From UBA11606 sp039188975 (lineage in GTDB: Bacteria > Actinomycetota > Acidimicrobiia > Acidimicrobiales > Aldehydirespiratoraceae): a stretch of DNA of 56,114 nt. This document shows, piece by piece, positions 32,637 through 39,825 of the stretch. The notes under the pieces are model-generated. The model was given only the letters and a program-made list of their open reading frames with translations. It made no database searches and was not told the origin of the DNA. The stretch spans positions 1 through 56,114 of the forward strand of contig JBCCYT010000008.1 of NCBI GenBank assembly GCA_039188975.1, written 5' to 3'. Position 1 is the first letter of the stretch. Every line of letters begins with the position of its first letter. The position numbers were made by a program, and so were the translations under genes.

Positions 32637-32697
32637 GTTCCTCGTGTCCTCCGTGACGATGAGGGGGTTTGCATCGGACCCATGGCGTAGGTCCGAT
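32637..32697 (-). promoter_or_regulatory. fliC2 leader: conserved 28 nt plus an 8-bp hairpin
   Basis: The first 28 nt (32637-32664) are identical to the fliC1 leader and include the GGA-rich ribosome site. An 8-bp hairpin (ATCGGACC/GGTCCGAT, 32673-32680 with 32690-32697) follows; fliC1 has a weaker 6-bp hairpin at the same position (31283-31304). Such leaders may bind CsrA. Confidence 0.5.
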
Positions 32698-32725
32698 CCA
32701 TCGGTGGAATTACCGACACGAGCAG

Positions 32726-32753
32726 AAATCGGCGTACCCGTACGGGCCGATGA
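32726..32753 (-). promoter_or_regulatory. Candidate FliA-like promoter of fliC2
   Basis: On the minus strand TCATC-N16-CCGATTT. The -10 is closer to the enterobacterial GCCGATAA, but the spacer is one base longer than in the other copies. Confidence 0.4.
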
Positions 32754-32898
32754 GCGTGCCCGGCGTGGTGAGGACGGAGGACATCGGCATCGGTGACATG
32801 GGCTTCACCACGCCGTGACCAAGGTCATCGCCGGTCTCGACCACCGGACCCAGTTCAGCGCTCAGGTCGGAACGAACATCGACCGACAAAACGAGGAA

Positions 32899-32931
32899 GG
32901 TCGGCCCCAGCGGCGGGTGCTGGGGCCGACC
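32899..32931 (-). terminator. Strong intrinsic terminator after the fliL hairpin array
   Basis: GGTCGGCCCCAG pairs perfectly (12 bp) with CTGGGGCCGACC around a 9-nt loop, followed on the minus strand by TTCCTCGTTTTG with a short T-run. It ends transcription coming from flbD-motA-motB-fliL before the fliC2 promoter. Confidence 0.75.
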
Positions 32932-33088
32932 TCGAGGCCCGTCAAGGCGGGCGACGTGCCTCTTGACACAGAGTAGCGGTTTCTGGTGCGCAGGGTGAGG
33001 ATGGTCAGAGATCCGCCAGACTCGGCACCCTCAGTGCCGGGTTTACTCACCCCTGGTCATCTCAGCCACCGGCCAAGACCTGGTCCAG

Positions 33089-33296
33089 AAATCTGCGAGC
33101 GAAGCTCGCAGCGACCCAAGGTCTCTGCGCCCAAAATCTGCGAGCGAAGCTCGCAGCGACCCAACGCCGTCTGCGCCCAAAATCTGCGAGCGAAGCTCGC
33201 AGCGACCCAAGGTCTCTGCGCCCAAAATCTGCGAGCGAAGCTCGCAGCGACCCAAGGTCTCTGCGCCCAAAATCTGCGAGCGAAGCTCGCAGCGAG
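33089..33296. repeat. Tandem array of five identical hairpins (45-bp period)
   Basis: Five copies of the perfect palindrome CTGCGAGC-GAA-GCTCGCAG start at 33093, 33138, 33184, 33229 and 33274 (steps of 45, 46, 45, 45). Between them lies a conserved GCGACCCAAGGTCTCTGCGCC linker with only the second one changed (AACGCCGT). The last copy abuts the fliL stop codon. There are no variable spacers. In RNA from either strand each unit folds into an 8-bp hairpin with a GNA-type loop. It could act as an mRNA 3'-end stabiliser, stepwise attenuator or protein-binding array. Confidence 0.9.
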
Positions 33297-33809
33297 TTAT
33301 TGCATGACGAAGGTGGTGAGCAGGACTCGTACGACCATCTCGCCGTCGTAGGCCTCGCGAATGCTGGTCGAGAGTTCGTCGCGGATCCGGGTCTTTGAGC
33401 CGGACTCTCGGAGCGTCTCGAACGACTGCGCGGAGAGGTATTCGATGGCGGCGTCGATGGCGCGAGCCGCTTCGGGCTCGATGGTCTCGAGCGCGACGCC
33501 CTCTTCGAGCACGAGCGCGAGACCGACCCGCAGGTAGCGATTGGCGTCGTCGTCGGCGAGGTTGACGATGATCTCTTCCATCGGGAAGATCAGTCCTTCG
33601 ACGGGTACTGCGCGTTCCGCGGCGAGCTCCGCTGCGGCTTGCTCGATGGCAGCCTGGTCCATGCCTTCTTGGGTGGGGGCGGGCGCTGGCGCGAGCACGA
33701 AGCGGTAGACGACGATGGCACCGACGACGCCGCCGATGATCTTCATCTTGCCGCCGCCGCCTTTCTCCTCTTCCTCTTCGCCTTCTTCTTTCTTTTTCTT
33801 CTTGGCCAT
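33297..33809 (-). CDS. fliL: Flagellar basal body-associated protein FliL
   Basis: The 170-residue protein starts at ATG 33809 after GAGGAG. It has a Lys/Glu-rich cytoplasmic tail (KKKKKEEGEEEEEK), a membrane helix (about 23-39) and an extracytoplasmic FliL domain: EGLIFPMEEIIVNLADDDANRYLRVGLALVLE, then LRESGSKTRIRDELSTSIREAY and the terminal VVRVLLTTFVMQ. FliL surrounds the stator and stabilises MotAB under load. It follows motB by 37 nt, and its stop codon touches a tandem hairpin array. Confidence 0.93.
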   Translation of the reverse strand: MAKKKKKEEGEEEEEKGGGGKMKIIGGVVGAIVVYRFVLAPAPAPTQEGMDQAAIEQAAAELAAERAVPVEGLIFPMEEIIVNLADDDANRYLRVGLALVLEEGVALETIEPEAARAIDAAIEYLSAQSFETLRESGSKTRIRDELSTSIREAYDGEMVVRVLLTTFVMQ

Positions 33810-33846
33810 GGCCGCTCCTCGTCAGAGATCGCTGCGATCCGAGCCC

Positions 33847-34818
33847 TCAGGGGCTGAACACCGGGTTGTCGAACCCGGTGACGTCGGTATCGGTGGTCGT
33901 GTCGTTGTCATCGGCGCCTGAGGCACCGTCGGCTGGTTCGATGTTGAGCCCGGTGGGGTTGTTGGGGAACGCGCCGTCGGACGACGCGATGTCGTCCACG
34001 ATCGGTACGTCGGTCTGGGTTGCGTTGTCGGGGGTCACGAGCACGACGACTTCGGTGCGTCGGTTCTGCGCCCGGCCTTCCGGGGTGTCGTTGGTGGCGC
34101 GCGGGCGGGTGTCGGCGTGGCCGATGGCGGACATTCGGGGACCGGGGAGGCCGTAGCTTTCGAGAAGCTCTCGAAGCACGGCGGTCGCTCGTGCCGACGA
34201 GAGCTCCCAGTTCGTCGGCCAAACCGTGCCGGTGGTCGGGACCGAGTCGGTGTGGCCGCCGACGAGGATCTCGTTGTCGAAGCCAGCCAGCACCTCGGCC
34301 ACTGCGCCGAGCGTGGGGGCAGCTTCTTGTTCGATCCGGGCCGATCCGGAGTTGAACAGCAGGCTCTCGTCGAGGGTGATCACGATGCCACGAGCGTCGG
34401 TTTCGACTTCGAAGAGGTCGAGATCGATCGTTGCTGCCGCGAGCGCGGCTTCGATCGCTTCTTGTACCTCTTCGACTTCGTTGGGGGTGATCTGCTGATC
34501 GGAGGTGACCTCCTGCAAGATCTCCTCGATCTCGTTTTGCACGTCGGATGGCACGACCGCGAGCTGGCCCGCGTTTTCGTTGATGCCTTTGCCTTCATCG
34601 AGAAAGCCGGTGCCTTCGGGCACCGCAGGGCTGGAGAACGAGAATGCCTGCTCGACACCGAATTTGAATTCGGCGAACTTCTTCTCGTCGAGGAGCGAGA
34701 ACGCGTAGAGCAGCACGAAGAACGCGAGGAGGAGGGTCATGGCGTCGGCGTAACTGTCGAGCCACGCCTTTGACGGCCCCTCATCTTCCTCGGGCGCCTT
34801 CTTTTTGTCTTTACGCAC
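33847..34818 (-). CDS. motB: Flagellar stator protein MotB
   Basis: The 323-residue protein starts at GTG 34818, overlapping the motA stop. The N-terminal membrane helix contains the proton-binding Asp in WLDSYADAMTLLLAFF (D25). A plug/linker region precedes the C-terminal OmpA-like peptidoglycan-binding domain (about 150-265) with ILVGGHTDSVPTTG, NWELSSARATAVLREL and the NRRTEVVVL end. A further 55-residue low-complexity acidic tail follows the OmpA domain. The Asp and Tyr-Ala-Asp context are compatible with H+ coupling, but Na+ cannot be excluded by eye. Confidence 0.95.
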   Translation of the reverse strand: MRKDKKKAPEEDEGPSKAWLDSYADAMTLLLAFFVLLYAFSLLDEKKFAEFKFGVEQAFSFSSPAVPEGTGFLDEGKGINENAGQLAVVPSDVQNEIEEILQEVTSDQQITPNEVEEVQEAIEAALAAATIDLDLFEVETDARGIVITLDESLLFNSGSARIEQEAAPTLGAVAEVLAGFDNEILVGGHTDSVPTTGTVWPTNWELSSARATAVLRELLESYGLPGPRMSAIGHADTRPRATNDTPEGRAQNRRTEVVVLVTPDNATQTDVPIVDDIASSDGAFPNNPTGLNIEPADGASGADDNDTTTDTDVTGFDNPVFSP

Positions 34819-35596
34819 TGGCGGCGTCGCCGTCGGCGCGGTCGCCCGGCGGCAGGTAGGCGGCCAGCTTGCCGGCGATCGAACGCGGGTTGGCGCCGGC
34901 CTGGATGGAGAGAATGCCCTCGACGAGCAGTTCGCGGTACGCGACCTCGATCTGGGACGCCCGCTTCAGCTTCATCGACACCGGCTGGTAGATGTAGTTC
35001 GCGAGGAACACACCCCAGAGCGTGGTCGAGAAGGCAACGGCGAGCGCGGGGCCGAGGGCGCTTGGGTCACTGAGGTTGCCGAGCATGTCGATCAGGCCGA
35101 TAACGGTGCCGGCCACGCCGAACGCCGGTGCGTACCCGGCGGCGTTGGACCAGAAGGCGGCGCCTTGCTTGTGGCGGACACCCATCTGCTCCACTTCGAG
35201 TTCGATCGTTTCGCGGAGCTCCTCGGGGTCCATGCCGTCGACGGCCATCATCAGACCCTGTTTCAGGAACTCGTCCTCGACCTCGCCAAGGGAGCCCTCG
35301 AGGGCAAGGAGCCCTTCACGACGAGCGACGTCGGCGAACTCTACGAGCTGCTCGATGGCGCCCGACGAGTCTGGCGGCGCGCCGCTCGTGAACGCCTTGA
35401 TCATGGCCTTGATGCCGTTGGTGACATCGGGAATGGTCGCCGATGCGCAGGTGGCACCGAATCCGCCGAAGAACACGAGCATGATCGATCCGGGGTCACC
35501 GAAGAAGATCCCGATCGGGTCCATGCCCGCCATGAACATGGCGCCGAAGGTGACGGCCAGCGAAATCAGCAGGCCAACGATTGTCATCGGATCCAT
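34811..35596 (-). CDS. motA: Flagellar stator protein MotA
   Basis: The 261-residue protein has the four-helix MotA pattern. Helices 1-2 are at the N-terminus (VGLLISLAVTFGAMFMAG; SIMLVFFGGFGATCA); the long cytoplasmic loop has FADVARREGLLALEGSL, the charged region facing FliG; helices 3-4 include APAFGVAGTVIGLIDML and GPALAVAFSTTLWGVFLANYIYQPV. It starts 1 nt after the flbD stop and overlaps motB by 8 nt. It forms the 5:2 stator with MotB. Confidence 0.95.
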   Translation of the reverse strand: MDPMTIVGLLISLAVTFGAMFMAGMDPIGIFFGDPGSIMLVFFGGFGATCASATIPDVTNGIKAMIKAFTSGAPPDSSGAIEQLVEFADVARREGLLALEGSLGEVEDEFLKQGLMMAVDGMDPEELRETIELEVEQMGVRHKQGAAFWSNAAGYAPAFGVAGTVIGLIDMLGNLSDPSALGPALAVAFSTTLWGVFLANYIYQPVSMKLKRASQIEVAYRELLVEGILSIQAGANPRSIAGKLAAYLPPGDRADGDAASA

Positions 35597-35597
35597 G

Positions 35598-35921
35598 TCA
35601 GACCCCTTCTCTCCCGGTGCTGCCGTCGCCGACGGCGGAGCTGTCGCTGCCGTCGGGGTTCGGGCTGGTGGTGTCTACGGCGGTTGGTCGCTGATGATCA
35701 GCAAGCACGTGGATTTCCGCCTGATGGTCCGCATTGGCCATCTCCACCACGCGAGCCCGGAAGGCGATGACGCGATCGATCACGTCGGCCACGGGTTCGC
35801 GAACCACATAGCGGGTCCCGTCGATGAGCGTCAGGACCGTGTCCGGCGTCTCCTCGATTCGCTCGATGAGATCCGTGTTCAAGGCGAATGCTTGGCTGTT
35901 GAGCCGCGTGAGTTGGATCAC
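35598..35921 (-). CDS. flbD: Flagellar FlbD/SwrD-family protein
   Basis: The 107-residue protein begins at GTG 35921 (VIQLTRLNSQAFALNTDLIERIEETPDTVLTLIDGTRYVV), with AAGGA 7 nt upstream. The first 60 residues are the small FlbD domain seen in many Gram-positive motility operons (SwrD in Bacillus), where it promotes stator function. A 45-residue low-complexity tail is extra. It is the first gene of flbD-motA-motB-fliL. The ribosome site overlaps the end of a 17-bp perfect hairpin at 35930-35968, and a FliA-like promoter lies directly upstream of that hairpin. Confidence 0.85.
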   Translation of the reverse strand: MIQLTRLNSQAFALNTDLIERIEETPDTVLTLIDGTRYVVREPVADVIDRVIAFRARVVEMANADHQAEIHVLADHQRPTAVDTTSPNPDGSDSSAVGDGSTGREGV

Positions 35922-35929
35922 GTCGCGTC

Positions 35930-35968
35930 CTTCCGTGGTGAACGGCTCGATGCCGTTCACCACGGAAG
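35930..35968 (-). promoter_or_regulatory. 17-bp perfect hairpin in the flbD leader, overlapping the ribosome site
   Basis: CTTCCGTGGTGAACGGC is perfectly complementary to GCCGTTCACCACGGAAG (35930-35946 with 35952-35968) around a 5-nt loop. On the mRNA the second arm ends with GGAAG, the start of the flbD Shine-Dalgarno. The promoter's -10 abuts the first arm, so the transcript would start within or at the edge of the hairpin. Confidence 0.7.
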
Positions 35969-35994
35969 TCTCGGCACGCTCCGTGGTCACATGA
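35968..35994 (-). promoter_or_regulatory. FliA-like promoter of flbD-motA-motB-fliL
   Basis: On the minus strand TCATG-N15-CCGAGAC, identical in -35 and -10 to the fliC1 element. Stator genes are classical late, FliA-dependent genes. Confidence 0.6.
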
Positions 35995-36072
35995 GAGAGA
36001 GCAGGCGAGCTTCCACAGCCGAAAAGGTCAGCGCGCCTGGAGGAACGGCCGCTGCGAGCGGATGAACCGGTG

Positions 36073-36966
36073 CTAGCGGATGAAGTCGAGCAGTGAGTTG
36101 CTCAACAGTCGGCCCGACACGTTGAGGGCCGCAGTGTATGCCGCCTCCTGGGACGTCAACTCGAGGATGGCCTCGGTCAGGTCGACGTCTTCGGTCCGGC
36201 TCAGCGACGACCGCAGATCGGTCGTCGTTTCCAGATTGCGTGACTCCAGCTTTTCGATCGACGACAGGCGAGCACCGAGCGTCGCTTGGGCCGAGTGGAG
36301 CCGGGTTTGGGCGGCATCAATGTTGTCGAGGGTGTCCTGCACCTGGACGCCGGCGTCGACATCGTCGGCGATCCGACGCACCATCTCGACGATGTTGCCG
36401 TTGAGCGGATCGGCCGGGTTGTCGGCCCCGAACGCGTCAGGTCCGGTGACATTCACCTGGAAGGCCGACCCGCTGGAGATCGTGCGCTCCACCACCCCGT
36501 TGTCGCCGAGATAGGCACCCGCATCGTCGTACGCCTCTGAGCCCCCGACATTGCCCCCGAACAGCGGACGACCGAGGTGATCGGAGTTCATCAGGCCGAG
36601 CATCTCGTCGGCCACCGACCGAAGCTCGGTCGAGATGGCGGTGCGAGCGGCGGGGCTGAGTGACCCGTTGTCGGCCTGAATCGTCAGTTCCTGGACACGG
36701 CTGAGTCGATTGTCCATCGCCTCCATGGCCGTGTCGGCGTTGCCGAGCCAGTTGCGGGCATCGGTGAGGTTTCGTTCGTACTGACCGTACGTGCGGAGCG
36801 AGCGCCGGTAGCGAAGCGACTCGAGCGCAGCCGAGGGTTCGTCTGACGCGCGCTGCAAGGTCTTGCCTGACGCCACCTGCCGTTGGATGTCGGCCAATCG
36901 CTTGCTGACCACCGACAGATCGTTGCGCATGAGCGCCAGGTTCGATTGTTGGGTGATGCGAGTCAT
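36073..36966 (-). CDS. flgL: Hook-filament junction protein FlgL
   Basis: The 297-residue protein is flagellin-like at both ends: MTRITQQSNLALMRNDLSVVSKRLADIQRQVASGKTLQRASDEPS at the N-terminus and VDLTEAILELTSQEAAYTAALNVSGRLLSNSLLDFI at the C-terminus, as in FlgL (HAP3). Length is as expected. It connects FlgK to the filament. It follows flgK by 12 nt on the same strand. Confidence 0.95.
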   Translation of the reverse strand: MTRITQQSNLALMRNDLSVVSKRLADIQRQVASGKTLQRASDEPSAALESLRYRRSLRTYGQYERNLTDARNWLGNADTAMEAMDNRLSRVQELTIQADNGSLSPAARTAISTELRSVADEMLGLMNSDHLGRPLFGGNVGGSEAYDDAGAYLGDNGVVERTISSGSAFQVNVTGPDAFGADNPADPLNGNIVEMVRRIADDVDAGVQVQDTLDNIDAAQTRLHSAQATLGARLSSIEKLESRNLETTTDLRSSLSRTEDVDLTEAILELTSQEAAYTAALNVSGRLLSNSLLDFIR

Positions 36967-36978
36967 CGTTCAGTTCCT

Positions 36979-38382
36979 CTAGCGGCCGATCAGGCCGAGT
37001 CGGTTGACGAGCACGTCGAGCATCTCGTCGACGGCGTTGATCACGCGAGCAGAGGCTTCGTAGGCCCGCTGAGCCGCAACCATGTCGATCATCTCCTCGT
37101 CGAGGTTCACCGCACGAGCGGACAGGCGAGCCTCGTCGACCCGCTGCAGCACGCTGGTTTGGGCCGTGGAGCGGGCTCGCACGGAGGCCACTTGCACGCC
37201 CAGACCACCGACGAGTTCGGCGTACTGATCAGCGGCACCGCCATCGGTGTCGCGAAGCGCAGCGATCGCCTGGGCGGCGCTTGCATCGAGTTCGCCGGCG
37301 CCGACCGCGGCCGCCGAGATGCGTCGAGGCTGGCCGTCGACATCGGCGGAAAGTGCGATGGTCGCGGCCGTCGTGCCGGTCGGCTCGAAGAAGTTCCATC
37401 CGGTGTTGGTGTCGAGGTCTTGGGAGACCGTGTGGATGGCGTTGACTTCGGTGACGAAGTTGTTGGCAATCCCGTCGAGCGCACGGATGGCGTCGGGGAT
37501 CTCGGTATTGGCCATGGTGAGCAGACCTGCAGCCTCGCCACCGGTCGGATTGACGTCACCGCCACCGACCCACTGGAACGAGAGTCGCTGGACGCCGACA
37601 TCGGCGAGACCCGGGTCGACCGCAGTGACTGCTTCGACCTCCACCGTGTTTGCCGAGTGCACGAGTGTGTCGCCACCGATGAAGACGTCGACGGCACCGT
37701 CTTCTTTGTTTTCAACCCGGATACCGACGAGGTCAGCGAGTTCGGAGAGGGCGACGTCGCGCTGATCGAGCAGATCGTTGGGGGTTGCGTTCGACAGCAC
37801 GAGCGGGCGGATGGCGTCGTTGAGGCTGGCGACCTCGGACGCAAGCACATTGACCCGCTCCGCAATCGTCTCCGCTTCGCCCACGGCGCTCCGATGCAAG
37901 GCACGCATCTGCTCGTCCATGAACTGGAACTGGTTGACGGTTGCGTTGGCCTGTTCGAGCGCGGCGGTGCGTTGCGGCATCTCACCGGGGTAGTTGGCGA
38001 TTTCGTCGAAGGACGACCAGAACGCGTCCATGCTGGCAGCCAAGCCGTCGTCGGACGGCTCGGTGTGGACCAGCTCGATGCGCTCGAAGTACTTCGATTG
38101 GGCGGCGAGATCCGATGAGGCGGAACGCTCATCGAGCGCTCGCACTTCCAGGAACTCATCTCGGTAGCGGCTGATGCCGGTGGTGTCGACACCGTCGCCG
38201 GAGATCAGACCATCGCTGAAGAGGGCGGGAACCGGTCCATTGCCGCCGGACTTGAGATCGACTCGCTGCCGGGAGTACCCATCGGTGCCGACGTTCGCGA
38301 TGTTGTGGCCGATCGTGTCGAGCCGCTTGCGCTGCGCGATCAGACCGGAAAGCGCCGACTGCAGCGCCGAGATGTTCGTCAC
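36979..38382 (-). CDS. flgK: Hook-filament junction protein FlgK
   Basis: The 467-residue protein starts at GTG 38382, overlapping the flgN stop. It has the N-terminal rod/hook motif ALSGLIAQRKRLDTIGHNIANVGTDGYSRQRVDL and the C-terminal helix VNLDEEMIDMVAAQRAYEASARVINAVDEMLDVLVNRLG of FlgK (HAP1). The flagellin-like internal region (DAFWSSFDEIANYPGEMPQR) is present. It is the first junction protein after the hook. FlgN, the presumed export chaperone, is encoded immediately upstream. Confidence 0.96.
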   Translation of the reverse strand: MTNISALQSALSGLIAQRKRLDTIGHNIANVGTDGYSRQRVDLKSGGNGPVPALFSDGLISGDGVDTTGISRYRDEFLEVRALDERSASSDLAAQSKYFERIELVHTEPSDDGLAASMDAFWSSFDEIANYPGEMPQRTAALEQANATVNQFQFMDEQMRALHRSAVGEAETIAERVNVLASEVASLNDAIRPLVLSNATPNDLLDQRDVALSELADLVGIRVENKEDGAVDVFIGGDTLVHSANTVEVEAVTAVDPGLADVGVQRLSFQWVGGGDVNPTGGEAAGLLTMANTEIPDAIRALDGIANNFVTEVNAIHTVSQDLDTNTGWNFFEPTGTTAATIALSADVDGQPRRISAAAVGAGELDASAAQAIAALRDTDGGAADQYAELVGGLGVQVASVRARSTAQTSVLQRVDEARLSARAVNLDEEMIDMVAAQRAYEASARVINAVDEMLDVLVNRLGLIGR

Positions 38383-38891
38383 AGCGCCCGGTCCACGAGT
38401 CGACGTTCGGCCGACCCGGGCACGGCCGACCCGCTGGCGTCATATCCGCCATCGCCGCGATCTCCGAACACCACCGCGGCCAACGACTTGGTCAGGTCGA
38501 GGCCCCGCTGCAGCTGCGCCCGGCCGCTCATCGAGATCGAAGTGATCTCCGATGCGAGTTCCATGAAGGCCTGACGATGCTCATCGAGCATCGGGCCGTA
38601 CGGATCGGGGGCGACGTCACACAGGGTTTGGAGTGAGGGATTCGCGCCGAGGCCCAACCCGAGACCGAGGTCCTGGGTCATCTCGACTCGCGCCGCCTCG
38701 ACTTCGGCGGCGGCGCGCAGAACTTCCTCCACGTCGTTGACGGCGAACGTGAGCATCCAGTCGTCGGTGCCGGCAAGGATCAGCTCCTGCACCTTCATGT
38801 GGTAGCGCACGCGCTCGAGCAGGCGACGCTGCTGCCAGAGGATCCTGGTCAGGCTCTGGAGCGTCTCGTCAACGTCAATCGCGGAGTTCAT
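38379..38891 (-). CDS. flgN: FlgN-like export chaperone for FlgK/FlgL
   Basis: The 170-residue helical protein precedes flgK with a 4-nt overlap. Its N-terminus (ETLQSLTRILWQQRRLLERVRYHMKVQELILAG) and the later LDEHRQAFMELASEITSISM helix fit the FlgN family, small coiled-coil chaperones of the junction proteins. ATG 38891 has no Shine-Dalgarno, but a FliA-like -10 (CCGACTC) ends 8 nt upstream, so a leaderless start explains it; a GTG at 38909 would lie upstream of the -10. The C-terminal 35 residues are Gly/Asp-rich and extra. Confidence 0.8.
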   Translation of the reverse strand: MNSAIDVDETLQSLTRILWQQRRLLERVRYHMKVQELILAGTDDWMLTFAVNDVEEVLRAAAEVEAARVEMTQDLGLGLGLGANPSLQTLCDVAPDPYGPMLDEHRQAFMELASEITSISMSGRAQLQRGLDLTKSLAAVVFGDRGDGGYDASGSAVPGSAERRLVDRAL

Positions 38892-38899
38892 TGATGAGA

Positions 38900-38926
38900 G
38901 AGTCGGCACGTCGCACTCGAATATGA
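38900..38926 (-). promoter_or_regulatory. FliA-like promoter of flgN-flgK-flgL (leaderless architecture)
   Basis: On the minus strand TCATA-N15-CCGACTC, then 8 nt to ATG 38891. Same geometry as pilC and the 73-residue gene. Confidence 0.5.
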
Positions 38927-38976
38927 GGGAGAAGTGGTGACCTCTTTTGTCGACCGTTCGACCCGGCCGGTGCGAC

Positions 38977-39798
38977 TCAGCCGCTGAAGACGTCGAGACG
39001 CTCGCCGTGCGTGCTGTCAGACGCGATGGCTTCGGCGTATTCGCGACGGCTGCGATCTCGGCGGCGGACCGGCTGGTCGACCGGCTCCGACTCGTCATAC
39101 TGAGCAGCGAGCCCCTCGCGCATCCGGCGCAACGCGTCGTCTTTGATCTGGGAGATGCGGGACTGGGTCACGCCGAGCAGCGCACCGAGCTCATCCATCG
39201 GTCGACCTTCGAGGAAGTAGCCGATCACGACGAGCCGGTGGCGTTCCGGGAGCAGATGCACGGCCGAACGGACGTAGGCCTGCAGCTCACGCTCTTCGAG
39301 GTTCTCGATCGGATCCTCCGCGGCCTGGTCAGCGACCATGTCGCCCAGCGTGGCCGCGCCGTCCGTGGACGGGATCGGACGGTCGAGCGCCAAGATGACG
39401 CCCCGCCGAACCTTGCTTCGGAGGTCCGAGAGTTCTTTCACGGTCATCTTCGCCGCTGCCGCGACGGTGTGCTGATCCGGGCTCAACTCGCCCTTCTCAA
39501 GCAGTTCCTGCTCGACAGCCGCCAGCTCACGGGCCTTGGCCCGAGCGGAACGGGGCAGCCAGTCGTCACGTCGGACGACGTCGAGAATCGCGCCTTCGAT
39601 CCGGCGACCGGCGAACGTGGAGAACGCCACGCCCCGATCCGGGTCGAACCGGCCCGCCGACTCGACCAACGCCAGCATCCCGGCCTGGACGAGGTCGTCA
39701 CGCTCGTAGTGGTTCGGCAGACCGGCACTCATTCGAGTGACGATGTGCTCCACCAGAGCAACGTTCCGTTCGATTCTCGTTCGGACTTCTTCGTTCAT
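38977..39798 (-). CDS. fliA: Flagellar sigma factor FliA (sigma-28/SigD family)
   Basis: The 273-residue sigma-70-family protein has region 2 (ALVEHIVTRMSAGLPNHYERDDLVQAGMLALVESAGRFDPDRGVAFSTFAGRRIEGAILDVVRRDDWLPRSAR), region 3 (AKMTVKELSDL) and region 4 (HLLPERHRLVVIGYFLEGRPMDELGALLGVTQSRISQIKDDALRRM). The DDLVQAG / FDPxRGV-FxTFA / R-R-DWLPR signature is diagnostic of FliA/WhiG/SigD. It starts at ATG 39798 with AAGGCGGG upstream. It is the obvious candidate to read the repeated TCATS-N15-CCGARAC promoters in this window. The first 30 residues are typical in length. No anti-sigma flgM is recognised here. Confidence 0.96.
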   Translation of the reverse strand: MNEEVRTRIERNVALVEHIVTRMSAGLPNHYERDDLVQAGMLALVESAGRFDPDRGVAFSTFAGRRIEGAILDVVRRDDWLPRSARAKARELAAVEQELLEKGELSPDQHTVAAAAKMTVKELSDLRSKVRRGVILALDRPIPSTDGAATLGDMVADQAAEDPIENLEERELQAYVRSAVHLLPERHRLVVIGYFLEGRPMDELGALLGVTQSRISQIKDDALRRMREGLAAQYDESEPVDQPVRRRDRSRREYAEAIASDSTHGERLDVFSG

Positions 39799-39825
39799 GA
39801 TCCCGCCTTAAGGTTCTCTCGAAGG

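Noticed and set aside
33089..33296. Possible CRISPR array (regular palindromic repeats).
   Set aside because: The spacing segments are themselves conserved, the period is only 45 bp, and no cas genes are nearby. It is a tandem repeat.
32986..33351. Plus-strand 121-codon frame with ERSSQRP and LRAKLAA repeats.
   Set aside because: It is only a translation of the hairpin array, changes phase after the 46-bp unit and overlaps the fliL end. No coding signal.
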